Shown here one piece after another: positions 33,010 to 41,833 of a stretch of 64,000 bases of DNA. The stretch is from positions 6,572,001 to 6,636,000 of the forward strand of contig NZ_LT607409.1 in the NCBI RefSeq assembly GCF_900091505.1, given 5' to 3'. Both the position numbers and the translations under genes were made by a program. The stretch's first letter is position 1. Every line of letters begins with the position of its first letter. The notes beneath the pieces were generated by a model. It worked only from the letters and a program-made list of their open reading frames with translations, did no database searches and had not been told where the DNA came from. This DNA is from Micromonospora chokoriensis (GTDB lineage: Bacteria > Actinomycetota > Actinomycetes > Mycobacteriales > Micromonosporaceae).

Positions 33010-33999
33010 CTATGCGGTGTGCCGCAGCGCCAGCGCGGGCTGGAGCAGCACGGGGGCGGGGGTCTGGTGGTCGTCGTCGAGGACCCCGGTGAGCAGGTCC
33101 ACGCAACGGGCGGCGGCCTCGCCGAGCGGTTGGCTGACGCTGGTCAGCCCGACTGCGGCGGCGACCGGTGTGTCGTCGAAGCCGATCACCGACACCGGCG
33201 GGTCGATGCCGCGGATCGCCTGGAGCGCACCGAGGGCGAGTGAGTCGCTGGCGCAGACCACTGCTGTCGGCGCCACGGCGTCGTGCAGGTCGCGCATCAG
33301 TCGTTCGCCCTCCGCGATGCCGTCCTCGGTCTCCCGGTGCAGTCCGGTGGGATCGATGTCGGCCGCGCGCAGCGTGTCCTGCCAGCCGGCACGCCGGTCG
33401 TCGCCGACGCCGGAGCCGACCGGCCAGCCGACGAAGGCGATCCGGCGGTGGCCGGCGTCCAGCAGGTGCCGGGTGGCCCGGGCGGTGCCGGCGGCGCCGT
33501 CCACGTCCACCCAGGGATGCGCGTCGAGCGCGTCCCACGGGCGACCGAAGGTCACGAACGGCACGTTCCGGTCGGCGAGCCAGGCGGTACGCGGGTCGCC
33601 GTGCGTGGTGCCGACCAGCACGAACGCGTCCAGCTCGTACGTGCCGAGCAGGTCGTCGTAGGTGGCGATCTCCCGGTCGTGGTCGGTGGCGGTGTAGAGG
33701 AGCACCCGGTAGCCGGCGGCGTCGGCGGTCTCGGTGAGACCGTGCAGGAATCGGTCGAGTACCGAGCCGTTGATGCCGTCGCGGGTCGGTTCGATCCGCG
33801 CGGCGATGAGTCGGGACCGGCCGGTGCGCATCTGCCGGGCGGCCTGGTTGGCCCGGTAGCCGAGCGCGTTGATCGCGTCCTGGACCCGCTGGCGGGTCTC
33901 CTGCCGCACGATGTGCGGGCTGTTGAGGACGTTGGACACCGTCTGCCGGCTGACTCGGGCGTGCCGGGCCACCGTCGCTATGGTCACCTTTTCGGCCAC
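33010..33999 (-). CDS. LacI-family regulator of the sugar operon
   Basis: 329 residues. The N-terminal helix-turn-helix is VTIATVARHARVSRQTVSNVLNSPHIVRQETRQRV with the hinge AARQMRTGRSRLIA, then a periplasmic-binding-protein-like effector domain. The GTG start has GAGAGGG 6 nt upstream. It is the first gene of the importer operon, divergent from the glycosidase; paired operators lie between. The inducer is probably the imported sugar. Confidence 0.92.
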   Translation of the reverse strand: MAEKVTIATVARHARVSRQTVSNVLNSPHIVRQETRQRVQDAINALGYRANQAARQMRTGRSRLIAARIEPTRDGINGSVLDRFLHGLTETADAAGYRVLLYTATDHDREIATYDDLLGTYELDAFVLVGTTHGDPRTAWLADRNVPFVTFGRPWDALDAHPWVDVDGAAGTARATRHLLDAGHRRIAFVGWPVGSGVGDDRRAGWQDTLRAADIDPTGLHRETEDGIAEGERLMRDLHDAVAPTAVVCASDSLALGALQAIRGIDPPVSVIGFDDTPVAAAVGLTSVSQPLGEAAARCVDLLTGVLDDDHQTPAPVLLQPALALRHTA

Positions 34000-34017
34000 T
34001 TAATCCCTCTCGCCATC

Positions 34018-34059
34018 TTGAACGATCCAATTTGGATAAGGCAGGATTAGATCGTTCAA
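34018..34059. promoter_or_regulatory. Paired operator sites for the LacI regulator
   Basis: A 13-bp word occurs twice in opposite orientation: TTGAACGATCCAA at 34018-34030 (reverse complement TTGGATCGTTCAA) and TTAGATCGTTCAA at 34047-34059, differing at one base. The pair also forms an 11-bp perfect inverted repeat (34017-34027 / 34050-34060). A smaller palindrome ATCCAATTTGGAT spans 34025-34037. Position between the divergent regulator and glycosidase genes fits joint control of both. Confidence 0.65.
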
Positions 34060-34144
34060 GTTTCTGGAATGTTTCGCACTTTGCACGGCCAGGGTCGCGA
34101 TGTCAAGACGTCCGCCCCGCACCCCGAGGATCTGGAGCCACACC

Positions 34145-36265
34145 GTGATCGAACGCCAGCTGCAACCCCTCCTGCACGAGTTGGTCGGGGTGGTCCACGC
34201 CCCGACCAGCGCACTGGGGGACGCGACCGGGCAGATCCGCCCGACCGGCGTCCAGGGCGTCTTCCACGCCGACGCCCGGGTGCTCTCGTGTGCCGAGGTA
34301 CGCGTTGACGAGCGGGAACTCGAAGGGCTGACCCACGGCGACGACGGCCCACACGGCGCACGGTTCGTCGGCCTGGCCCGCTGGCTCGGCGACCCCACGC
34401 CCGACCCGACCGTCCGCGTCGAGCGGCACCGCCGGGCCACCCGCAACGGTCTCACCGAGGAGCTGCGGATCGTCTCCACCGCCACTGTCGGCGTACGGGC
34501 CACCGTCACCGTCGACCTCGGCTGCGACCTCGCACCCATCGAGGCCGTCAAGTCCGGCGGCGCCACCACCGCGTTGGAGGCCAAGACCGGTCAGCCGGGC
34601 CTGCTCACCTGGTCGGCAGCCGGGATCACCGTCACCGTCAGCGCACCGGGCGCTGAGGTGCTGGCCACCGCCGAACGCGCCACCGCTCCCCGGCTGACCT
34701 GGCCGGTCGACCTACCCCCCGGCGGCGAGACGGTGCTGAGCTGGACGCTGACCGTCGAGGACCCGCGCGCCGTCGTCGTCGGCCCCGCCGGCGACCCCGA
34801 GTGGTCCCGGCCCGAGGTGACCGCCGACGACCGCCGCCTGGTCCGACTGCTCAACCGCAGCCTGGACGACCTGCGCGGTCTACGGCTGGCCGAGACCGGC
34901 GCGCCGACCGACGTGTTCCTCGCCGCCGGGGTGCCCTGGTTCCTCACCCTGTTCGGCCGGGACAGCCTCTGGGCCGCCCGGATGATGCTGCCGCTCGGCA
35001 CCGACCTCGCCGCCGGCACCCTGCGCGTCCTCGCCCGCCGGCAGGGCACCCGGGTCGACCCGGCCACCGGCGAAGCCCCCGGCAAGATCCTGCACGAGCT
35101 GCGCCGGCACGAGTTCACGGTCCCCGGCAACGGCCTGCGCCTCCCACCCGCGTACTACGGCACCGTCGACGCCACCATGCTCTGGGTCAACCTGCTGCAC
35201 GACGCGTGGCGCTGGGGTCTGCCCGCCGAGCAGATCGAGCCGCTGTTGCCGCACCTGGAGGCGGCCCTGAGCTGGCTCGGCGAGCACGCCGACCCGGACG
35301 GCGACGGCCTGGTCGAGTACATCGACACCACCGGGCACGGACTGTCCAACCAGGGCTGGAAAGACTCCGGCGACGCCGTCCGCTTCCACGACGGCACCCT
35401 GGCCACCGCGCCGATCGTGCTGGCCGAGGTGCAGGGGTACGCACACGAGGCGGCGGTGAACGGCGCCGCCCTGCTGGACGCCTTCGGCCGTCCGGGCGCG
35501 GACCGCTGGCGCGAGCACGCCGCCGGCTTGGCACGCCGGTTCCGGGACAGGTTCTGGGTCGACGGCCGGTACGGCCCAAAGCCCGCCCTCGCCCTCGACC
35601 GGGACAAGCGCCCCGTCGACTCGCTGACCAGCAACATCGGCCACCTGCTCGGCACCGGTCTGCTCGACCGCGACGAGGAGGCCCAGGTCGCCAGGCTGCT
35701 CACCACCGACACCCTCGCCGGGGGATTCGGGCTGCGGACCATGGCCACCGACGACGCCGGCTTCAGCCCGCTGTCGTACCACTGCGGTTCGATCTGGACC
35801 CACGACACCGCGATCGTGCTCGCCGGCCTGGCCCGCACCGGGCACCGGGAGGCCGCTCTCGGCCTGGCCGAGGGGCTGCTCAGCGCTGCCGAGGCGTTCG
35901 ACTACCGGATGCCGGAGCTGTACGGCGGCGACGACCGCGCGCTGCTGCACCGCCCGGTGCCGTACCCGGCCGCCTGCCGCCCGCAGGCGTGGGCCGCGGC
36001 CGGAGCGGTGCTGCTGCTCCAGGCGGCGACCGGCCTCTACCCGGACGTGCCCGGCGGCACGGTCCGGTTGGCCCCGCTGGCCGGGCCCGAACTGGGCGGG
36101 TTGCACGTCGACGGACTACGCGTCGGCGACGCCTCCGTGACCGTCACGGTCGACCAGTCAGGCGAAGCCACAGTCACCGGCCTCCCCACCCCGCTGACCC
36201 CCCTGACCCCGCTAACCCCCACCATCCCCACCCAACGCCGCCCCACCACCCCAGCCCCGCACTGA
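34145..36265 (+). CDS. Glycogen-debranching-type glycosidase (amylo-alpha-1,6-glucosidase family)
   Basis: 706 residues. The N-terminal beta domain (IRPTGVQGVFHADARVLSCAEVRV) matches the glycogen debranching enzyme N-terminal family. The (alpha/alpha)6 barrel has VPWFLTLFGRDSLWAARMMLPLG, GKILHELRRHEFTV, GLSNQGWKDSGDAVRFHDGTLA and YHCGSIWTHDTAIVLAG, the conserved acid and aromatic blocks of this clan. It probably degrades the oligosaccharide brought in by the divergent importer. The C-terminus ends in a short Leu-Thr-Pro repeat (LTPLTPLTPT) that runs into the C-rich tract. The GTG start has GGAG 7 nt upstream. No signal peptide, so cytoplasmic. Confidence 0.85.
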   Translation: MIERQLQPLLHELVGVVHAPTSALGDATGQIRPTGVQGVFHADARVLSCAEVRVDERELEGLTHGDDGPHGARFVGLARWLGDPTPDPTVRVERHRRATRNGLTEELRIVSTATVGVRATVTVDLGCDLAPIEAVKSGGATTALEAKTGQPGLLTWSAAGITVTVSAPGAEVLATAERATAPRLTWPVDLPPGGETVLSWTLTVEDPRAVVVGPAGDPEWSRPEVTADDRRLVRLLNRSLDDLRGLRLAETGAPTDVFLAAGVPWFLTLFGRDSLWAARMMLPLGTDLAAGTLRVLARRQGTRVDPATGEAPGKILHELRRHEFTVPGNGLRLPPAYYGTVDATMLWVNLLHDAWRWGLPAEQIEPLLPHLEAALSWLGEHADPDGDGLVEYIDTTGHGLSNQGWKDSGDAVRFHDGTLATAPIVLAEVQGYAHEAAVNGAALLDAFGRPGADRWREHAAGLARRFRDRFWVDGRYGPKPALALDRDKRPVDSLTSNIGHLLGTGLLDRDEEAQVARLLTTDTLAGGFGLRTMATDDAGFSPLSYHCGSIWTHDTAIVLAGLARTGHREAALGLAEGLLSAAEAFDYRMPELYGGDDRALLHRPVPYPAACRPQAWAAAGAVLLLQAATGLYPDVPGGTVRLAPLAGPELGGLHVDGLRVGDASVTVTVDQSGEATVTGLPTPLTPLTPLTPTIPTQRRPTTPAPH

Positions 36266-36380
36266 ACCCACCCCACCCTGCCCCACCCCCACCCCCACCC
36301 CCGCCCCACCCCCGCCCCGCCCCCGCCCCGCCCGTCCCACCCGTCCCGTCCGTCCCGCCCGTCCCGCCCGTCCCCGCCCT
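36266..36380. repeat. C-rich low-complexity tract
   Basis: Runs of CCCCACCCCC and CCCGTCCCGCC fill about 115 nt after the glycosidase stop. With the G-rich tract at 36458-36500 they flank a central hairpin. Confidence 0.8.
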
Positions 36381-36457
36381 CGTCGATCATGGAGTTGTGG
36401 TGGGCATTCGCTCCACATGTGCCCCTTATGGGGGGCACCACAACTCCATGATCGACG
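36381..36457. terminator. Long hairpin with 22-bp perfect arms
   Basis: Arms 36381-36402 (begins CGTCGATCATGGAGTTG) and 36436-36457 are perfect reverse complements around a 33-nt loop that holds a smaller CCCC-TTAT-GGGG stem. Located between convergent genes, it may terminate both; its GATCATGG start resembles other palindromes in the window. Confidence 0.75.
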
Positions 36458-36500
36458 CGGAAGGGGCGGGACGGGACGGGGGCGGGGGTGGGGGCGGGGG
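36458..36500. repeat. G-rich tract with quadruplex-type spacing
   Basis: At least five runs of three or more G separated by 1-2 nt (for example GACGGGGGCGGGGGTGGGGG) lie immediately downstream of the GNAT gene's stop codon. Confidence 0.7.
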
Positions 36501-36971
36501 TCAGGGGCGGAGTTCGGTGATCAACTCTTCGTCGTCGACCTCGCCGGTGGGGTGGAAGCCCAGGGAGGTGTAGAGGGCGGCGGCCTGGGTGTTGTCGGGG
36601 TGGTAGGAGAGACGGACCGGGGGGTTGCCCTCCCGGGTGGACAGCCAGTCGGCCAAGGTCCGCACCGCTGCCCTGCCCACACCGCGGGTCTGCTCGGCGG
36701 CGTCGATCAGCATGCCGCCGATCCAGTGCGAGCCGTCGTCGTCCACACCCCACATGACGTGCCCGACAACGGTCTCGTCGGCATAGACGGCCAGGGAGTT
36801 CCACACCTCGGAACGGGTGCTCAGCAGCAGGTAACGCGCGCCCAGGGCGGCCACGAAGCGGCGTTGCTCGTCGCGCGGGGCGACATCGGCGACCGCCCGC
36901 CAGTTGTCGTCGTCGACCGGCCGGAGCGTGATTCGGCGCCCCTGCCGGTCCAGGTGTCCACCATTGATCAT
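36501..36971 (-). CDS. GNAT-family N-acetyltransferase
   Basis: 156 residues. IGGMLIDAAEQTRGVGRAAVRTLADWL is the acetyl-CoA motif (QTRGVGRA); LSYHPDNTQAAALYTSLGFHPTGEVDDEELI is the C-terminal block, typical of spermidine- or diamine-acetyltransferase-like members. Substrate not known. The ATG follows TAGCAT by 6 nt, suggesting a leaderless transcript. Confidence 0.87.
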   Translation of the reverse strand: MINGGHLDRQGRRITLRPVDDDNWRAVADVAPRDEQRRFVAALGARYLLLSTRSEVWNSLAVYADETVVGHVMWGVDDDGSHWIGGMLIDAAEQTRGVGRAAVRTLADWLSTREGNPPVRLSYHPDNTQAAALYTSLGFHPTGEVDDEELITELRP

Positions 36972-36999
36972 CGGCGGATGCTACCCGGTCGGCGACCTG

Positions 37000-37048
37000 A
37001 GATCTTGGACAGTTTCCGTCAGCGCGTGACGGGAACTGTCCAAGATCT
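37000..37048. terminator. Palindrome with 21-bp arms between dapB and GNAT gene
   Basis: Arms 37000-37020 (AGATCTTGGACAGTTTCC...) and 37028-37048 pair at 20 of 21 positions, the exception being a G-T pair, with loop AGCGCGT. It lies 21 nt after the dapB stop and probably ends that transcript. Confidence 0.8.
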
Positions 37049-37069
37049 GCGCCAGCAGCGAGGGAGGGA

Positions 37070-37834
37070 TCAGTCGAGCAGGGCGTCGAGGCCGACGGTG
37101 AGGCCGGGACGGTTGCGCACCGCGCGGACGGCCAGCAGCACACCGGGCATGAACGACACCCGGTCGTACGAGTCGTGCCGAATGGTCAGCGTCTCCCCGG
37201 TGCCACCGAAGAGCACCTCCTGGTGGGCGACGAGCCCGGTGGCGCGTACGGCGTGGACGCGTACACCGTCGATGTCGGCGCCGCGCGCACCCGGAACCTC
37301 GTCCTTGGTCGCGTCCGGCACTGGGCCGAGGCCCGCCTCGGCGCGAGCCCGGGCGATCTGCCGGGCGGTGTGCGTGGCGGTGCCACTCGGTGCGTCCAAC
37401 TTGCGCGGGTGGTGCTGCTCGATGATCTCGACGGACTCGAAGTGCCGGGCGGCCCGCGCGGCGAACTGCATCATCAGCACCGCGCCGATGCCGAAGTTCG
37501 GGGCGATCACCACGCCCACCTCGGGCTTGTCGGCGAGCCAGCCGCGCACCTGCGCCAACCGCTGCTCGGTGAAACCGGTCGTGCCGACCACCACGCTGAT
37601 GCCCTGGTCGACGCACCACTTCAGGTTGTCCATGACGACGTCCGGCGTGGTGAAGTCGACGACCACCTCGGCGGCGGCGACTGCGGAACGGTCGTCACCC
37701 TGGTCGATCGATGCCACCAGGGTGAGGTCGTCGGCGGCGTCGACCGCCTTGCAGACCTCGACGCCCATCCGGCCGCGGGCACCAAACACGCCGACCCGCA
37801 CCAGCCCGGCGGGGGTCTTCTGCTCGTCAGTCAC
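37070..37834 (-). CDS. dapB: 4-hydroxy-tetrahydrodipicolinate reductase
   Basis: 254 residues. NAD(P) motif VGVFGARGRMG; VDFTTPDVVMDNLKWC; VVGTTGF; EIIEQHHPRKLDAPSGTA, the catalytic His-His and Lys-x-DxPSGT motif. It reduces the dapA product in lysine/diaminopimelate synthesis. The GTG at 37834 follows TAGGTT by 7 nt (leaderless pattern). Confidence 0.95.
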   Translation of the reverse strand: MTDEQKTPAGLVRVGVFGARGRMGVEVCKAVDAADDLTLVASIDQGDDRSAVAAAEVVVDFTTPDVVMDNLKWCVDQGISVVVGTTGFTEQRLAQVRGWLADKPEVGVVIAPNFGIGAVLMMQFAARAARHFESVEIIEQHHPRKLDAPSGTATHTARQIARARAEAGLGPVPDATKDEVPGARGADIDGVRVHAVRATGLVAHQEVLFGGTGETLTIRHDSYDRVSFMPGVLLAVRAVRNRPGLTVGLDALLD

Positions 37835-37893
37835 GGGGCACAACCTATCCCAATCGGGACGTGCCCCTCGGGCCGGATCCGGTCGGCTCCACC

Positions 37894-37983
37894 GCCCGGG
37901 ACGACCAGCCCGTAAGGGCTCCGCGCGCACGGGACGCCCGGGCCGAAGCCCGCGCCCCGGACGACCAGGCCGAAGGGGCTCCG
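37894..37983. repeat. Two 30-bp direct repeats with 60-bp period
   Basis: CGGACGACCAG-type words ending GGGCTCCG at 37923 recur ending at 37983, about 85 percent alike, between pepR and dapB. Function unknown. Confidence 0.6.
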
Positions 37984-37986
37984 ATC

Positions 37987-39384
37987 TCAGACCGCGAAGT
38001 CGCCCTCGCCGAAGGGGCCGACGACGGCAAGCGACATCGGTCGGCTGAGCAGCTCGGCGGCGAGGACGTTCACGTCCTCCACGGTCACCTCGTCGACCCG
38101 CCGGAGCAGCTCGTCGACCGGCATCAGGTCGCCGTAGAGCAACTCACCCTTGGCCAGCCGACTCATCCGGGAACCGGTGTCCTCCAGGCCGAGCACGAAC
38201 GAGCCCTTGCTCATCCCCTTGCCCCGGGCCACCTCGGCCTCGGTCAACCCGGCGGCGGCGACCCGGGCCAGCTCGGCGCGGGTCAGCGCCAGCACCTCGT
38301 CCACCTTGCCCGGCGCGCAGCCGGCGTAGACGGCGAACAGGCCGGTGTCGGCGTACTGGCTCGCGTAGGAGTAGACCGAGTACGCCAGGCCGCGCTGTTC
38401 GCGGATCTCCTGGAACAGGCGGCTGGACATGCCGCCGCCGAGCACGTTGTTGAGCACCCCGAGAGCGAAGCGCCGCTCGTCGAGGCGGTCGATGCCGGGG
38501 CAGCCGAGGATGACGTGCGCCTGCTCGGTCTCCTTCGGCTCCACGACGGTGGTCGCCGGCTTGGTGCGTACCGCAGGGGTCGCCGCGCGGTGCGGCGCCG
38601 GGGTGGCCGGGTCGCTGTCCAGAGGGGTGCCGCGCACCGCCTGGCGGACCAGCTTGACCACTGTGGCGTGGTCGAGGTTGCCGGCGGCGGCGATGACGAT
38701 CTGCGGCGCGGTGTAGCGGCCCCGGTAGAAGCTCTGGATCTGCCGCCGGGTCATCGGCGTGACGGTCTCCGCGGTGCCGGAGATCAGCCGGCCCAGCGGG
38801 TGGTCGCCGTAGACCGCCTGGACGAAGAGGTCGTGCACCTCGTCACCGGGCTCGTCGTCGTGCATGGCGATCTCTTCGAGGATCACGCCACGTTCGGTCT
38901 CGACGTCGGCCGGTTCCAACAGCGAGTCGGCGACCAGGTCGCACATCACGTCGATCGCCAACGGCAGGTCCTCGTCCAGCACGCGGGCGTAGTAACAGGT
39001 GTATTCCTTCGTGGTGAAGGCGTTGGTCTCCCCGCCCACCGCCTCGATCTGCGAGGAGATCTCCAGGGCGTTGCGCTTGTTGGTGCCCTTGAAGAGCAGG
39101 TGTTCGAGGAAGTGCGCGGCGCCGGCCTGCGGGCCGGTCTCGTCGCGGGAGCCGACCGCCACCCAGATGCCGAACGAGACGCTGCGCATCGCGGGAATCG
39201 CCTCGGTGAGCACGCGCAGGCCGCTGGGCAGCACGGTACGTCGTACCGTGCCGCCCAGCGGGTCGTCGCTGAGCGTCCGGGTCACCGCGCGGGTGGTGCC
39301 GCCGGAGCGACCCACCCCTGCGGCCCGAGAAGGAGCCACCCCCCGTCGATCCGGCGGAAACGGCGCGCTGAAGGCCCGACTCAC
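37987..39384 (-). CDS. pepR: M16-family zinc metalloprotease (PepR)
   Basis: 465 residues. The inverted zinc motif HxxEH is in AAHFLEHLLFKGT; the distal Glu is in the ETNAFTTKEYTCYYARVL region. The second M16 half follows and lacks the motif, as usual. Function is thought to be processing peptidase-like. The GTG at 39384 is chosen because GGGAG lies 7 nt upstream; a TTG 18 nt earlier is weaker. Located directly after pnp as in mycobacteria. Confidence 0.92.
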   Translation of the reverse strand: MSRAFSAPFPPDRRGVAPSRAAGVGRSGGTTRAVTRTLSDDPLGGTVRRTVLPSGLRVLTEAIPAMRSVSFGIWVAVGSRDETGPQAGAAHFLEHLLFKGTNKRNALEISSQIEAVGGETNAFTTKEYTCYYARVLDEDLPLAIDVMCDLVADSLLEPADVETERGVILEEIAMHDDEPGDEVHDLFVQAVYGDHPLGRLISGTAETVTPMTRRQIQSFYRGRYTAPQIVIAAAGNLDHATVVKLVRQAVRGTPLDSDPATPAPHRAATPAVRTKPATTVVEPKETEQAHVILGCPGIDRLDERRFALGVLNNVLGGGMSSRLFQEIREQRGLAYSVYSYASQYADTGLFAVYAGCAPGKVDEVLALTRAELARVAAAGLTEAEVARGKGMSKGSFVLGLEDTGSRMSRLAKGELLYGDLMPVDELLRRVDEVTVEDVNVLAAELLSRPMSLAVVGPFGEGDFAV

Positions 39385-39431
39385 GTGGTGCTCCCGGTTC
39401 AACGAGGGGTGGGTGTCGCAGGTGCTACTGG

Positions 39432-41813
39432 TCAGCTGTGCCGGGTCCGGCGGCGCGGACGCTCGCCGCCCTCGCCACCCTCGCCGCCGCCGCCCTCGCC
39501 GCCGCGCTCCGGGCCACGCCCGCCCCGGTCGCCGCCACGCTCGCGGTCACCGCGGTCACGCGGAGCCCGGTCGCCACGGTCGCGACCGGCGGGGCGGTCG
39601 CCACCGGCGGCCTCACCGGCGGCCGGCGCCTCGGCGCCCTCCGGACGGACCTTGTCCAGGTAGATCTTGCCGCGGGCGTCGATGTCCGCGATCTCGACCT
39701 CGACCCGGTCGCCGACGTTGAGGAAGTCCTCGACGCGCTCGACCCGCTTGCCGTCGCCCACCTTGGAGATGTGCAGCAGGCCGTCGCGGCCCGGCAGCAG
39801 CGAGATGAACGCACCGAACGCGGCGGTCTTGACCACCGTGCCGAGGAACCGCTCGCCCTGCTTGGGCAGCGTCGGGTTGGCGATCCCGTTGATCCGGTCG
39901 ACGGCCGCCTGGGCCGACGGGCCGTTGGTGGCACCGACGTAGATCGTGCCGTCGTCCTCGATGGAGATCTCGGCGCCGGTCTCGTCCTGGATCGCGTTGA
40001 TGGTCTGACCCTTCGGGCCGATCACCATGCCGATCTTGTCCACCGGGATCTTGACGGTGGTGACGCGCGGGGCGTAGTCCGACATCTCGGCCGGGGCCTC
40101 GATCGCCGCCTTCATCACACCGAGGATGACCTGCCGGGCCTCGTTCGCCTGCTGCAGCGCGGCGGCCAGCACGTCCGACGGGATGCCGTCGAGCTTGGTG
40201 TCGAGCTGGAGCGCGGTGACGAAGTCCGGGGTGCCGGCGACCTTGAAGTCCATGTCACCGAACGCGTCCTCGGCGCCGAGGATGTCGGTCAGCGTCACGT
40301 ACTGGGTCTTGCCGTCCACCTCGTCGGAGATGAGACCCATCGCGATGCCGGCGACCGGCGCCTTCAGCGGGACACCCGCGGAGAGCAGGCCCAGCGTCGA
40401 CGCGCAGACCGAACCCATCGAGGTGGAGCCGTTGGAGCCGAGGGCCTCGGACACCTGCCGGATGGCGTACGGGAACTCCTCGCGCGTCGGCAGCACCGGG
40501 ATCAGCGCGCGCTCGGCGAGAGCGCCGTGGCCGATCTCGCGACGCTTCGGCGAGCCGACCCGGCCGGTCTCACCGGTCGAGTACGGCGGGAAGTTGTAGT
40601 TGTGCATGTAGCGCTTGCGGTTCTCGGGGGACAGCGTGTCCACCATCTGCTCCATGCGGAGCATGTTCAGCGTGGTGACACCCAGGATCTGGGTCTCGCC
40701 CCGCTCGAACAGCGCCGAACCGTGCACCCGGGGCAGCACGCCGACCTCGGCGGTCAGCGCCCGGATGTCGCGCGGGCCGCGGCCGTCCATGCGGACCTGC
40801 TCGCGCAGCACGCGGTTGCGCACCTCGGACTTGGTCAGCGACCGGAAGGCGGCGGACAGCTCCTTCTCCCGGCCCTCGAACCGGGCGCCCAGCTCCTCGG
40901 CGACCCGGGCCTTGACCCGGTCCAGGGCCTCCTCGCGGTCGGCCTTGCCGGCGATGGTGATGGCCTCGGCCACGTCGCCGCGGGCGAACTCGGCGACGGC
41001 GTCGTACGCGTCGTCCTGGTAGTCCAGGAACACCGGGAACTCGGTGACCGGCTTGGCGGCGACCTCGGCCAGCTCGCTCTGCGCGCGGCACAGCTCACGG
41101 ATCGCCGGCTTGGCGGCCTCCAGGCCGCTGGCGACGATCTCCTCGGTCGGGGCGGTGGCACCGGCCGAGATCAGGGCGACGGCGTTCGGCGTGGCCTCGG
41201 CCTCCACCATCATGATCGCGACGTCGCCGTCCTCGAGCGTGCGGCCGGCCACGACCATGTCGAACGTGGCCCGGGCCAGCTCCTCCAGCGTCGGGAAGGC
41301 GACCCACTGGCCGTCGATGTGGGCGACGCGGGTCGCGCCGATCGGGCCGGAGAACGGCAGACCGGAGAGCTTGGTCGACATCGAGGCGGCGTTGATCGCC
41401 ACGACGTCGTACGGGTGCTGCGGGTCGAGCGCGAGGACGGTCTCGACGACCTGGACCTCGTTGCGCAGGCCCTTGACGAACGACGGGCGCAGCGGCCGGT
41501 CAATCAGCCGGCAGGTGAGGATCGCGTCCTCGCTGGGCCGACCCTCACGGCGGAAGAACGAGCCGGGAATGCGGCCCGCGGCGTACATCCGCTCCTCGAC
41601 GTCGACGGTCAGCGGGAAGAAGTCGAACTGCTCCTTCGGGTGCTTACCGGCGGTCGTGGCGGAGAGAACGACCGTCTCGCCCAGCTGGGCGATGACGGAA
41701 CCGGCGGCCTGGCGGGCCAGCCGGCCGGTGGAGAAGGTGATCTCACGGGTGCCGAAGGACCCGTTGTCGATCACGGCGGTGCGGGATTCGGTGCCGAGTT
41801 TGGTCTCGGTCAT
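39432..41813 (-). CDS. pnp: Polynucleotide phosphorylase / guanosine pentaphosphate synthetase
   Basis: 793 residues. Two RNase PH domains (VLSATTAGKHPKEQFDFFPLTVDVEER; NGSTSMGSVCASTLGLLSAGVPLK with phosphate-binding Ser), a KH domain (KIGMVIGPKGQTINAIQDETG) and an S1 domain (FLGTVVKTAAFGAFISLLPGRDGLLHISKV). The C-terminal about 75 residues are an Arg/Gly/Asp-rich tail with repeated RGDR/RGG units, which may bind RNA. 3'-5' RNA decay enzyme. ATG at 41813 with AAGGAG about 11 nt upstream. Confidence 0.96.
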   Translation of the reverse strand: MTETKLGTESRTAVIDNGSFGTREITFSTGRLARQAAGSVIAQLGETVVLSATTAGKHPKEQFDFFPLTVDVEERMYAAGRIPGSFFRREGRPSEDAILTCRLIDRPLRPSFVKGLRNEVQVVETVLALDPQHPYDVVAINAASMSTKLSGLPFSGPIGATRVAHIDGQWVAFPTLEELARATFDMVVAGRTLEDGDVAIMMVEAEATPNAVALISAGATAPTEEIVASGLEAAKPAIRELCRAQSELAEVAAKPVTEFPVFLDYQDDAYDAVAEFARGDVAEAITIAGKADREEALDRVKARVAEELGARFEGREKELSAAFRSLTKSEVRNRVLREQVRMDGRGPRDIRALTAEVGVLPRVHGSALFERGETQILGVTTLNMLRMEQMVDTLSPENRKRYMHNYNFPPYSTGETGRVGSPKRREIGHGALAERALIPVLPTREEFPYAIRQVSEALGSNGSTSMGSVCASTLGLLSAGVPLKAPVAGIAMGLISDEVDGKTQYVTLTDILGAEDAFGDMDFKVAGTPDFVTALQLDTKLDGIPSDVLAAALQQANEARQVILGVMKAAIEAPAEMSDYAPRVTTVKIPVDKIGMVIGPKGQTINAIQDETGAEISIEDDGTIYVGATNGPSAQAAVDRINGIANPTLPKQGERFLGTVVKTAAFGAFISLLPGRDGLLHISKVGDGKRVERVEDFLNVGDRVEVEIADIDARGKIYLDKVRPEGAEAPAAGEAAGGDRPAGRDRGDRAPRDRGDRERGGDRGGRGPERGGEGGGGEGGEGGERPRRRTRHS

Positions 41814-41833
41814 GTGCTGTCGTGCTCCTTCGC

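Noticed and set aside
39384..39402. TTG at 39402 as pepR start
   Set aside because: GTG at 39384 has GGGAG at the right distance; the TTG has none.
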